Origin: Bacteriovoracaceae bacterium
GTDB taxonomy: Bacteria > Bdellovibrionota > Bacteriovoracia > Bacteriovoracales > Bacteriovoracaceae
DNA: 15,254 bases
Direction: 5' to 3'
Assembly (NCBI GenBank): GCA_947442115.1
Contig: CANEVK010000026.1
Coordinates: 1 to 15,254 of the forward strand
Under the pieces are notes generated by a model, which had not been told where the DNA came from, did no database searches, and saw only the letters and a list, made by a program, of their open reading frames with translations. Every line of letters begins with the position of its first letter. The stretch's first letter is position 1. Positions 1-6,714 of this stretch are shown here, in pieces. The position numbers and the translations under genes are program-made.

Positions 1-1
1 C

Positions 2-352
2 AGTGCAGGCGCTGGGGGTCAGAATGTCAACAAAGTCAATTCAAAGGTTATGATGGAATGGAATATGATGGAGAGCTTGGCCATCTCAGAAGATATCAAG
101 CAAAGATTTAAAGACAAATTCCCCCAATACTGTGTTGGAGAAGGGTGTGTCCAGATAACATCTCAGAAACATAGAAGTCAGATCGCCAATAAGGATGATT
201 GCATCACTAGGCTCATGGCGATGCTAAATGAAGTTCAGTTCCCCCCTAAAAAACGCAAGGCTACAAAACCTAAAAGATCAGCTATTCTCGAGCGCCTGTC
301 ATCGAAAAGAAAAGACAGTGACAAAAAAAAGTTAAGACGTGAAAAGTTCTAG
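2..352 (+). CDS. arfB: Peptidyl-tRNA hydrolase ArfB, 3' part (5' end outside window)
   Basis: This is the C-terminal part of ArfB/YaeJ, which enters stalled ribosomes lacking a stop codon and hydrolyses the peptidyl-tRNA. The open frame runs from base 2 with no start codon, so the gene is cut by the window edge; the Met codons at 50 and 53 are internal. The first residues read SAGAGGQNVNKVNSKV, carrying the GGQ catalytic motif of class-I release factors followed by the NVNK(V/T)xS segment typical of ArfB. The end is a lysine/arginine-rich tail (about the last 40 residues, with KKRK, KPKR and KKKLRR runs), which in this family occupies the empty mRNA entry channel. That tail separates ArfB from RF1/RF2. 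It converges on the zinc-ribbon gene, and the two stop codons share the tetranucleotide CTAG at 349-352. Family call is firm; the N-terminus is unseen. Confidence 0.92.
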   Translation, partial: SAGAGGQNVNKVNSKVMMEWNMMESLAISEDIKQRFKDKFPQYCVGEGCVQITSQKHRSQIANKDDCITRLMAMLNEVQFPPKKRKATKPKRSAILERLSSKRKDSDKKKLRREKF

Positions 353-690
353 TAAATAAGTCCGCAATCTGGACACTCGTTGACTGAGGGACTAAATTTT
401 GCCCCACAGGCCTGGCAAATAACTTCACTTGCCGATGGGTCAAAAACTTGTGTCAAACATTCAAAATCTGGTTCATGTCCTTTCAGATGCTTTAAATAAT
501 CATTTTTAAAATGAGACTGAAGGATTTCTCCATCCTGCTCCTTGCCCCAAACTTCAACAGTGACTTTACAGCCTCTGGTACAAGTCGCACCATTGGTTTT
601 AAGTGTGAGCTCAACACCTTTATTTTTGAGTTGGATTTCATGATTTTTTGCCTCTTGCAGATCCATCACTCCTAAAAAAATCTCTTCCAT
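349..690 (-). CDS. Small protein with C-terminal zinc ribbon, unknown function
   Basis: A 113-residue cytosolic protein that I do not recognise as a named family. The C-terminus has two CxxC pairs (C92/C95 in CQACG and C106/C109 in CPDCG), a standard zinc-ribbon knuckle pair. Three more cysteines (C37, C41, C78) lie in the preceding part and could form a second metal site or be structural. The N-terminal 30 residues (EEIFLG, then a helix, then GVELTLKTN) faintly resemble DUF2007-type signal-transducing proteins, which often end in a ribbon; that is a weak inference. I chose the ATG at 690 rather than 735 because AAAGGA lies 7 bases before it and the earlier start would overlap the M32 gene. 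It is the last gene of the kinase-receiver-peptidase operon, beginning 4 bases after the M32 stop, so it is probably translationally coupled. Confidence 0.8.
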   Translation of the reverse strand: MEEIFLGVMDLQEAKNHEIQLKNKGVELTLKTNGATCTRGCKVTVEVWGKEQDGEILQSHFKNDYLKHLKGHEPDFECLTQVFDPSASEVICQACGAKFSPSVNECPDCGLIY

Positions 691-694
691 CTTT

Positions 695-2164
695 TTATCC
701 TTTAAATTTTTCCTCAAGATAATTGAGGTAATCATTTACATTTAGTTGTCCAATAAGATCTTTTGCGCAAAGACTTCTACCTTTTGAATGAATGTTAACT
801 TTTAAATAATTAAGAATTTCGCCAAAATCCCCTTTAGCAATCTGCTTTTTGAACTGGGGTAGTTCTGTCTTTAATTTTTGATAGATCGAACCTGAAATAA
901 GATTACCAAGGGTATAAGTGGGGAAATACCCAAAAGCGCCACCGGCCCAGTGTGAATCTTGTAAAAGTCCTTGGGCATCATTCTTAGGTTCAATCCCCAG
1001 ATAAGATCTATACTTCTCATTCCAAATATGAGGAATATCCTTCGCATTTAGATTTTGATTAAAGATCATTTCTTCGATTTCAAAACGAATAATAATATGA
1101 AAATTATAATATAACTCAGACGACTCCACTCTGATCAAACCAGGTTGTGATTTATTAAAATACAAAAACAATCTTTTCTCATCGACCCCTTTCATTGATT
1201 TTGGGAAATGCTCACGCATCAGGGGATGAATAAAATGACAAAATTCTTCCGAGCGGCCTACAATATTTTCCCAAAAACGCGATTGAGACTCATGAACTGA
1301 CAATGAAATAGCTTCCTGAAAAGGAGTCCCTTCCCAGGCCTGAGGTAGATTTAATTCATAAAGAGCATGACCTACTTCATGCATCGTTGAAGACAGTGAA
1401 TCTAGATGATCCACATCATAGCGAGTCGTTATGCGCTGATCGAGAGGGGAAATATTAATACTAAAGGGGTGGCTTGAGACATCTAAGCGAGAATGAGTTT
1501 CAGGAAGTCCAAAGGCCTTTGCAACTTTTAGGCTTATTTTTTTTTGTTCATCTAACGAAAAAGGTCCCTTCAGGTCTTTCACTTTGACAAACTGACCGTC
1601 ATCTTTAACTTTATGACTAATTTTGATAAGACCTGAGCGAAGATCGCTAAACAAAGACCTGATTTGATTGGAATCAAATTCTTTATCATGCAATCTGATG
1701 AGAGCATCATAGGGACTCTTCACCTTAAAAAAGCTCGCCTCTTTTCTTTTTAGATTAATCAGTTTTTGCAGATGTGGTAAAAAAAGCTTAAAATCATTTT
1801 CTTTTTTTGCCTTGGCCCAAGTATGAGTTGCATGTGATGAGGCCAGCGATAGCTCTTCAACGTGTGACTTTGGTAGGGCCACCTGAAGCTTATAATCCCA
1901 ATCTAATTCCTGGAAAAGTTTTTTATCTAAGCGAGAGAGTTTCTCATCTTGAGAAAACTCCTTGAGCATCTTTCTGTAATTGGGATTTACCAGATGATCA
2001 TGAATTTTGCCCTGAATATAGCTTAACCTTTGGGCACGATCATTGATCGCCCCTGAAGGCATCATGGTTTCCATGTCCCAATGAAGTAAACTTTGAATAC
2101 TTTTGAGGTAAGAGTATTCTTTTAAATAGTGTTTAATTTTATTTTTAGGTGATATTTTTTCCAT
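695..2164 (-). CDS. M32-family carboxypeptidase (Taq type)
   Basis: A cytosolic zinc metallocarboxypeptidase that removes C-terminal residues from peptides. At 489 residues it has the usual length of the family (about 500). The zinc site is visible as HEVGH at residues 262-266, the HExGH form typical of M32, and HESQSR at 291-296 supplies the third ligand (E292) and the family signature HESQSRxWEN. Further family landmarks are the N-terminal LLHWDMETMMPSGA, the DxRITTRYD strand before the HEVGH helix, and the C-terminal WAGGAFGYFPTYTLGN. There is no signal peptide. The ATG at 2164 has only a weak ribosome-binding site. It follows the receiver gene by 43 bases and precedes the zinc-ribbon gene by 4, so it is probably in the same transcript as the two-component pair; whether it is a functional output of that system is unknown. 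Confidence 0.96.
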   Translation of the reverse strand: MEKISPKNKIKHYLKEYSYLKSIQSLLHWDMETMMPSGAINDRAQRLSYIQGKIHDHLVNPNYRKMLKEFSQDEKLSRLDKKLFQELDWDYKLQVALPKSHVEELSLASSHATHTWAKAKKENDFKLFLPHLQKLINLKRKEASFFKVKSPYDALIRLHDKEFDSNQIRSLFSDLRSGLIKISHKVKDDGQFVKVKDLKGPFSLDEQKKISLKVAKAFGLPETHSRLDVSSHPFSINISPLDQRITTRYDVDHLDSLSSTMHEVGHALYELNLPQAWEGTPFQEAISLSVHESQSRFWENIVGRSEEFCHFIHPLMREHFPKSMKGVDEKRLFLYFNKSQPGLIRVESSELYYNFHIIIRFEIEEMIFNQNLNAKDIPHIWNEKYRSYLGIEPKNDAQGLLQDSHWAGGAFGYFPTYTLGNLISGSIYQKLKTELPQFKKQIAKGDFGEILNYLKVNIHSKGRSLCAKDLIGQLNVNDYLNYLEEKFKG

Positions 2165-2207
2165 GAATCAATTCTAAACCAAGTTGAACCCATGGAAAGA
2201 ATTTTCC

Positions 2208-2567
2208 TCAAGAAAATTGCTCTATTGTCCGGAGGATGGTGTCAATGTCGACAGGCTTACTCAAAAATGCCGCGACCCCGTAACCTCTGATCTTTTCAGC
2301 AGCATTGGCCTCTGCGGACATGGCCACCACGGGAATGCTAGACCAATTTGAATGCTTCATGAGCTCTTTGCGAAGCCCATAACCATCAAGGACCGGCATC
2401 ATTAAATCCATCAGGATTAAATGGGGAAGCTCCTGGGCCCTCAGGACCTCTAAGGCTTCCTCGCCATGAGCAGCCGTCACCACTTCGTAGGCTTCACTTA
2501 TCAAAAGCTCTTCCAACAATTCCCTGATGGAAATATCGTCTTCAACAATCAGTATTTTTTTTGTCAC
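2208..2567 (-). CDS. Stand-alone CheY-like response regulator receiver
   Basis: A 119-residue single receiver domain with no output domain. The acidic pocket is VEDD (E9, D10, D11), the phospho-acceptor is D54 in LILMDLMMP, the switch residue is S84 (MSAEA) and the conserved lysine is K104 in SKP. All canonical positions are present, so it should be phosphorylatable. The start codon is GTG (bases 2567-2565), supported by AAGGA seven bases upstream. It follows the histidine kinase gene by 17 bases, making it the obvious phosphorylation partner. Without an output domain it must act by protein-protein contact, as a phosphorelay intermediate or by binding an effector, as CheY does. Which effector cannot be told from the window. 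Confidence 0.96.
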   Translation of the reverse strand: MTKKILIVEDDISIRELLEELLISEAYEVVTAAHGEEALEVLRAQELPHLILMDLMMPVLDGYGLRKELMKHSNWSSIPVVAMSAEANAAEKIRGYGVAAFLSKPVDIDTILRTIEQFS

Positions 2568-2584
2568 GCTCGATTCCTTTTTTC

Positions 2585-4096
2585 TTAATAAGGCAATGCT
2601 AAAACAAAAGTAGAACCACCACCCTCTCTGCTATCCACATAGATCTGGCCTTTATTTTCTTTGACTATTTGTTTAGCAATATAAAGACCGAGTCCTAGTC
2701 CACTCACTTCTCTTGAAGAGACGGCCCTTTCGTATCGTTCAAAAATTCTCATGCGATCTTCTTCTTTAACCCCGGGCCCCTCATCATGAACTAAAACCTT
2801 GACTTCATTTGATGTTTTTATGAGTTCCACATTAATGGGTTTACCTGCACCATACTTAAGAGCATTGGTCAGTAGATTAACAATCACTTGCTCCATTCGA
2901 TAAGCATCTATCTCCATCTTCACGGGCCGACATAACTGATAGCGTATATAAGACCCGACCGATTCAACCTGGGGTTTGAAGCGATCTAAAACATCTTTAA
3001 TAAAGGTGCTGAATTCAACTTCTTCTTTTATAAAATTCAGTTTCCCCGCACGAATTTTAGAAATATCTAACATATCGTCAATCAAGCGATTAATGCGTGA
3101 AAGATGTCTCAAATCTGTATCCACCATCTGTTCAATTTTTTTTGCACAAAGAGGATCAGTCGCCCCCTTTATCATATTTCTTTTTCGCATTTGATTTTGA
3201 AGAATTAATGTTTGCAAAGGTGTCTTCAATTCATGGGAGGCAATTGAAACAAACTCATCTCTCGTTTTAACCGCCTCAATACGATCTGTAATATCCATCA
3301 CCGTCCCCATCATCAGGGTTGGAGAATTTTTATTATTATAGACCGCAACACCAGTCATCTGAACCCATCGAATGGCGCCATCAGTTCTGATTACACGGTG
3401 ATCAACCCGGTAGGATTTTTGATGCCTGAGGGCATCGGTAATAGTGAGATAAACAAGATCTCGATCATCAGGGTGCACGAGTTCATTGAATGACTTCACT
3501 GTTTTAGGAAGCAATTTCGGAATGGCCCCATAAATTTTTTCCGCTGTTTCATCCCACTGAATCTCTTCTGTTCCGGGAATCCACTCCCAAACTCCAATCT
3601 TACCCGCCTTCACAGCGAGGCTTAAGCGCTCAGAGATCAGTCTTAATTTTTCCTCAGCTGCTTTTCTTTCTGTCGCACTCTTCACCAGTGCGACTTGAGT
3701 TGCCATTTTCTCCGTGACATCTTGATGAATTACGGCCAGCTGTTGGACATTTCCGTTCTGATCCATCACAGGATAAATCCAAGACTCAAGCCATCTTCCT
3801 CTTCCAATGTTCACTGATTTTTGAGGGTCATAGTAAAAGGCTTCAAGTTCAACGGTCTCACCCTTGAGTGCTTTGAGCAATCCTTGGTGAATTGGGCCAT
3901 TTAAGATTTGATCGTCGCGGAAAACATTATATTCAATCACCTCATGCTTTGAGAATTGGAACATAATTTCCCAGGCCCGATTACCCTCAAGTAAATCACC
4001 GTTAATTCCAAAAATTTGCATGGGGAATGCAGATTGCTCAAAAAAAGCTTTAAAAAGATTTTGGTACTCCAACTGACTCTCTTTTTTAAACGGCAT
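2585..4096 (-). CDS. Soluble PAS-PAS sensor histidine kinase
   Basis: A 503-residue hybrid-free histidine kinase without signal peptide or membrane segments, so it should sense a cytosolic cue. Order of domains: PAS 1 at about 10-130 (ending in the PAC-like QLAVIHQDVTEK), a charged helical linker at about 130-155, PAS 2 of the PAS_3 type at about 155-275 (GVWEW..., HPDDRD, DHRVIRTDGAIRWVQ, GTVMDITDR), HisKA with H288 in SHELKTPL, then HATPase_c with N-box N407/N411 (NLLTNALKYG), G1 box DEGPG, F-box IFERYER and G2 box GLGLGLYI. The start is supported by GAGGTGAG just upstream. It heads the operon containing the receiver and M32 peptidase genes. The signal and any cofactor of the PAS domains are not evident. 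The upstream region holds repeated half-sites described separately. Confidence 0.96.
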   Translation of the reverse strand: MPFKKESQLEYQNLFKAFFEQSAFPMQIFGINGDLLEGNRAWEIMFQFSKHEVIEYNVFRDDQILNGPIHQGLLKALKGETVELEAFYYDPQKSVNIGRGRWLESWIYPVMDQNGNVQQLAVIHQDVTEKMATQVALVKSATERKAAEEKLRLISERLSLAVKAGKIGVWEWIPGTEEIQWDETAEKIYGAIPKLLPKTVKSFNELVHPDDRDLVYLTITDALRHQKSYRVDHRVIRTDGAIRWVQMTGVAVYNNKNSPTLMMGTVMDITDRIEAVKTRDEFVSIASHELKTPLQTLILQNQMRKRNMIKGATDPLCAKKIEQMVDTDLRHLSRINRLIDDMLDISKIRAGKLNFIKEEVEFSTFIKDVLDRFKPQVESVGSYIRYQLCRPVKMEIDAYRMEQVIVNLLTNALKYGAGKPINVELIKTSNEVKVLVHDEGPGVKEEDRMRIFERYERAVSSREVSGLGLGLYIAKQIVKENKGQIYVDSREGGGSTFVLALPY

Positions 4097-4116
4097 ATCT
4101 CACCTCAATCCGAAAC

Positions 4117-4165
4117 TATTAAGACCATCTTAATATCCAGAAAATTTTCTCTAAATTTAAGATGG
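4117..4165. repeat. Three TCTTAA half-sites forming two alternative dyads before the kinase gene
   Basis: In the 114-base gap between umuC and the kinase gene there are three related half-sites. TATTAAGA (4117-4124) and TCTTAATA (4128-4135) form a perfect dyad with 3-base spacer CCA. CCATCTTAA (4125-4133) also pairs perfectly with TTAAGATGG (4157-4165), enclosing the 12-base palindrome AGAAAATTTTCT (4139-4150), whose centre almost coincides with the centre of the outer pair. The middle half-site is shared, so the two dyads are mutually exclusive as RNA or cruciform structures. The position, 21-69 bases before the kinase start codon, fits an operator or a leader switch for the kinase operon. 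The repeats are directly seen; the regulatory role is inferred. Confidence 0.5.
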
Positions 4166-4168
4166 GCC

Positions 4169-4192
4169 AGAGCATGACAAAGGTAATGCTCT
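4169..4192. repeat. Inverted repeat between umuC and the kinase gene
   Basis: AGAGCAT (4169-4175) pairs with ATGCTCT (4186-4192) around a 10-base loop. It lies 19 bases after the umuC stop codon and could be a weak transcription terminator for umuDC, but no T-tract follows on the minus strand, so I give it only as a repeat. It could equally be a processing or protein-binding site. Confidence 0.35.
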
Positions 4193-4210
4193 CCGGCAAG
4201 GGTCTCAACC

Positions 4211-5467
4211 TTATTTTATCCTTAAGATTTCATCCCAATCAGTGGTGTATTTAGCGGATCGATAGTTGGCGACAGTCTTCCAGTTTTGTCCGAGGCCACA
4301 GGCGGCACTTTGAATGGTACGGGCCCCAAACTTTTTATTTATAAGATCAATCACCTGATTAAGATCTTCTCGATCTCCTTCATGCTCATCAAAAAGATCA
4401 AGCTGGTTTTGATTTTGAGGAATCAAATGATTAAGTAAAACCCCCGCCTTCTTATACTCAAAACCAGGTTTATAGATTTGATTTAAGATCTGATGAGAAG
4501 CCTTGATCAGCCTTAACGTATCAGAGGTGCCTGTGACAAAATTAAAGCTCCCTGAGTTATGATACTGGGGATTTCCTTCTTTAAAAAAATTGGTCTGAAT
4601 AAAAGCAGTCAAGCTAAAGCAAACACTTTTTTGTCGGCGAAGCTTTTCTGCGGCCAAAGAAGAAAATTCCGCCAGAGCTTCCGCGAGCTCTTTTTTGGTA
4701 TAAACTGAAGCCCCAAAACTTCTTGAAGCCCCAGTATTTTTCTTATCCTGAGGAGCTTCGACAGAGAGACAACTCACCCCCCTTAATTCTTCTTGAATCT
4801 CTCGCCCGGTTTTGGTGAGAAGACGCTGAATCATTTTTTCATCGCGGTAAACTTTAAATTCATAAGCGGTCTTAATCCCTAGCATATGTAACTTAGTCGC
4901 ACTCGCGCGCCCAATGCCCCAAATATCCTCAACTGGAAAAGAGCGCAAGACCTGATCGATCTCGGCTTCATTCTTCATCACAAAAACACCGGTTCTTTTT
5001 TTAGCGATCTTGTTGGCCACTTTTGAAAGAACTTTTGTGAGTGAAAGACCTATCCCAACGGGAAGTCCTGTTTGCTGTAAAATCTCTGTGCGAATTTTTT
5101 TTCCATACTCTTCTAAATCCCAATCATCAAAGCCATCCAGTTCTAAAAAGGCTTCATCCACTGAATAGATTTCAAGACGAGGAGTAAAATCTCTTAAGAT
5201 GCTCATCACTCTGCGAGACATATTATCGTAAAGTGTATAATTCGATGAAAAGACTGCGACGTTGTGTTTTTTTATTTTATCTTGAATCTTAAAGTAAGGC
5301 TCACACATGATCCCCAGACCAATTTCTTTGGCCTCTTTAGTAAAAGCAATCGCGCACCCGTCATTATTAGAAAGAACAATCACAGGCCGTCCTCGAAGCT
5401 CAGGCCTAAAAACTCGCTCACAAGAACAATAAAAGGAGTTACAATCCACCAGTCCGAAGAGTCTCAT
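4211..5467 (-). CDS. umuC: UmuC, Y-family DNA polymerase V catalytic subunit
   Basis: Error-prone translesion polymerase subunit of 418 residues (E. coli UmuC is 422). Catalytic acidic residues are visible: D8 in LVDCNSFY and D104-E105 in YSVDEAFLEL; Y13 is in the steric-gate position. SNNDGCAIAFTKEAK and SSNYTLYDNMSRRVM are characteristic of UmuC rather than DinB. The helix-hairpin-helix segment is around VEDIWGIGRASATKL. The C-terminal third holds QLDLF (355-359), a consensus beta-clamp binding motif, and ends with the UmuC-specific KYTTDWDEI. I chose the ATG at 5467, not the in-frame one at 5503, because it forms an ATGA overlap with the umuD-like stop codon and begins exactly where the family begins. 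Translation is therefore probably coupled to the upstream gene. All catalytic residues are intact. Confidence 0.96.
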   Translation of the reverse strand: MRLFGLVDCNSFYCSCERVFRPELRGRPVIVLSNNDGCAIAFTKEAKEIGLGIMCEPYFKIQDKIKKHNVAVFSSNYTLYDNMSRRVMSILRDFTPRLEIYSVDEAFLELDGFDDWDLEEYGKKIRTEILQQTGLPVGIGLSLTKVLSKVANKIAKKRTGVFVMKNEAEIDQVLRSFPVEDIWGIGRASATKLHMLGIKTAYEFKVYRDEKMIQRLLTKTGREIQEELRGVSCLSVEAPQDKKNTGASRSFGASVYTKKELAEALAEFSSLAAEKLRRQKSVCFSLTAFIQTNFFKEGNPQYHNSGSFNFVTGTSDTLRLIKASHQILNQIYKPGFEYKKAGVLLNHLIPQNQNQLDLFDEHEGDREDLNQVIDLINKKFGARTIQSAACGLGQNWKTVANYRSAKYTTDWDEILRIK

Positions 5468-5796
5468 CGATAATCCCTCAGCAGTGTTGTCACCACTCCC
5501 CAAAGAAAATCTCCCCCCTCTGGATCCTGCATTTTAAGCCTCTGGATTGAATAGCGCTCAAGCTTGAACTCTCCGGACAGAACCATCAAAACTAAATCCC
5601 CTTCTTTAGGCTTGAGAGCACGATCGATAATGAGTTTATCTTGCGCCCTGAGTCCGAGGCCGTGAGCATCACTACTCACCTCCACCAAAAAAACACTGGG
5701 ATTTGTTAATTGATAACGCTCATCTAACGAGAGACCTTTTTCTCGATACTCTGAACAGGGAGATTGAAAACCAGTGATTTGATAAAAATCGCTCAT
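5464..5796 (-). CDS. umuD: UmuD'-like polymerase V accessory subunit, short and without catalytic dyad
   Basis: A 110-residue homologue of UmuD, the partner of UmuC. E. coli UmuD has 139 residues and must cleave itself before G25 to yield active UmuD'. Here GFQSPCSEY (9-17) aligns with GFPSPAADY (25-33) of E. coli, so only eight residues precede the cleavage position and the 24-residue arm is missing. By eye-alignment the nucleophile S60 becomes A44 (SSDAH against SGDSM) and the lysine K97 becomes E80 (SGEFKLER against DGEFTVKK). An in-frame TGA lies two codons before the ATG, so no longer start is possible. The fold core (DKLIIDRALKPKEGDLV, FLWGVV) is well kept, so it is not simply decaying. 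It probably acts directly as UmuD'. It overlaps umuC by four bases. No good ribosome-binding site precedes it. Confidence 0.9.
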   Translation of the reverse strand: MSDFYQITGFQSPCSEYREKGLSLDERYQLTNPSVFLVEVSSDAHGLGLRAQDKLIIDRALKPKEGDLVLMVLSGEFKLERYSIQRLKMQDPEGGDFLWGVVTTLLRDYR

Positions 5797-5801
5797 AGCT
5801 C

Positions 5802-5830
5802 AATTTACGTATCTTTTACGTAAATATCAA
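5802..5830 (-). promoter_or_regulatory. Candidate umuD promoter with repeated TACGTAAA operator
   Basis: Read on the minus strand there is TTGATA (5830-5825), a 17-base spacer and TAAATT (5807-5802), ending five bases before the umuD ATG; transcription would then start at or next to the start codon, consistent with the missing ribosome-binding site. Inside and across this promoter TACGTAAA occurs twice exactly 11 bases apart (5822-5815 and 5811-5804), and the outer copy belongs to the 10-base palindrome TTTACGTAAA (5815-5824). The half-sites TTAC and GTAA match those of the Bdellovibrio LexA box (TTAC-N3-GTAA, from memory) but with different spacing. The promoter and SOS role are inferred. 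Confidence 0.45.
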
Positions 5831-5942
5831 GAGGTGTGATTTTTGCCTACTAAATGCCTAAAAGTTCGAAGCCACTCTCTATGCCGCAAAGGGCCAACCG
5901 AACAAAAACCTTTTCGGTCAATTAATTAAAAGGCATAGTTTA

Positions 5943-6713
5943 ATGATGAGAAAAACTCTTCTTCTTCTTATTGGACTACTGGCCCTCAATACTCTTTGGG
6001 CAGCCTCACTCCCACAAAAGTACACAGAACTTTTACCCTATGTTCAAGCAGCACCTGATCAGGGAGACACTAATACATGCTGGTTTATGGCCTCAACAGG
6101 AGCTATGGAGCTTTTATTAAATAAGCGGGATCAAATTAAAAATCCCATTCCTTTTGGAAGATATGATTTAGCGGAATCATTTCTCATTTGGCAAAACAAC
6201 TTTAGAGACAGAGAAAATCCACCACAACACTTTATTGAAGAAGTCGTGAAGCGCTTTAATTATGGCGAGGCCATTCACCAATCGGCCTGGCCATTTCATG
6301 CTTACAATAGTGACGGGACAACAAATGATGATGTTTGGAATATTCATCCAAACTTTAAAACACTTCCTCGCCTCCAAGTCCCTCAAGTGAAAACTCAACT
6401 TCTTTTTTCAAGAGGACGCAAGTACGACACTTATGTTTTAAAACAAGAGGACGTCCAAAAAGTTAAAGAAGCTTTAGTAAGAACAGCATCGCCCATCATT
6501 ATTAACTATAATGATGATGGCTACTGGCATGTGATTTTAATCGTGGGCTATGATGATACACTCAAAGGCGATTGCTATGAGCTAGATGAAGATGAGTGTA
6601 ATGAACTAGGATCTTTTTATGTGCGAGATTCAAACGGAAAAAGAATTGAAGCCAGGGCCTATAATTGGTTTCTTATTAAGGCCAATGCAGCGGCAACTGT
6701 AGGACTCAAATAG
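5943..6713 (+). CDS. Secreted papain-like (clan CA) cysteine protease
   Basis: A 256-residue exported protein. Residues 1-20 form a Sec signal peptide (MMRK, then a leucine-rich core, with cleavage likely after LWA or LWAA). The mature part resembles C1/C39-type cysteine peptidases: Q40 (oxyanion) and C46 in DQGDTNTCWFMA, catalytic H196 in GYWHVILIVGYDD, and a third residue in the later strand FYVRDSNG. There D229 occupies the place of papain's Asn (NSWG against DSNG), as in C39 peptidases where Asp is used; N231 is the alternative. Two cysteines (C211, C219) flank an acidic loop and may form a disulfide. The first of two adjacent ATG codons is nearest AAAAGG (9 bases). It is divergent from umuD and convergent with folE with one base between stops. 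The substrate is unknown. Confidence 0.85.
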   Translation: MMRKTLLLLIGLLALNTLWAASLPQKYTELLPYVQAAPDQGDTNTCWFMASTGAMELLLNKRDQIKNPIPFGRYDLAESFLIWQNNFRDRENPPQHFIEEVVKRFNYGEAIHQSAWPFHAYNSDGTTNDDVWNIHPNFKTLPRLQVPQVKTQLLFSRGRKYDTYVLKQEDVQKVKEALVRTASPIIINYNDDGYWHVILIVGYDDTLKGDCYELDEDECNELGSFYVRDSNGKRIEARAYNWFLIKANAAATVGLK

Positions 6714-6714
6714 G

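Noticed and set aside
50..352. ArfB starting at the Met codon at 50
   Set aside because: The frame is open back to base 2 and encodes the GGQ catalytic motif there, so this Met is internal and the gene is cut by the window edge.
691..735. Earlier start at 735 for the zinc-ribbon gene
   Set aside because: It would overlap the M32 gene by 41 bases; the ATG at 690 has AAAGGA at the right distance.
5468..5503. Earlier in-frame start at 5503 for umuC
   Set aside because: The 12 extra residues do not match the family, and the ATG at 5467 makes an ATGA coupling with the umuD-like stop.
5897..5918. ACCGAA/TTCGGT inverted repeat between umuD and the cysteine protease
   Set aside because: A six-base stem with a ten-base loop is weak and not followed by a T-tract; likely chance.
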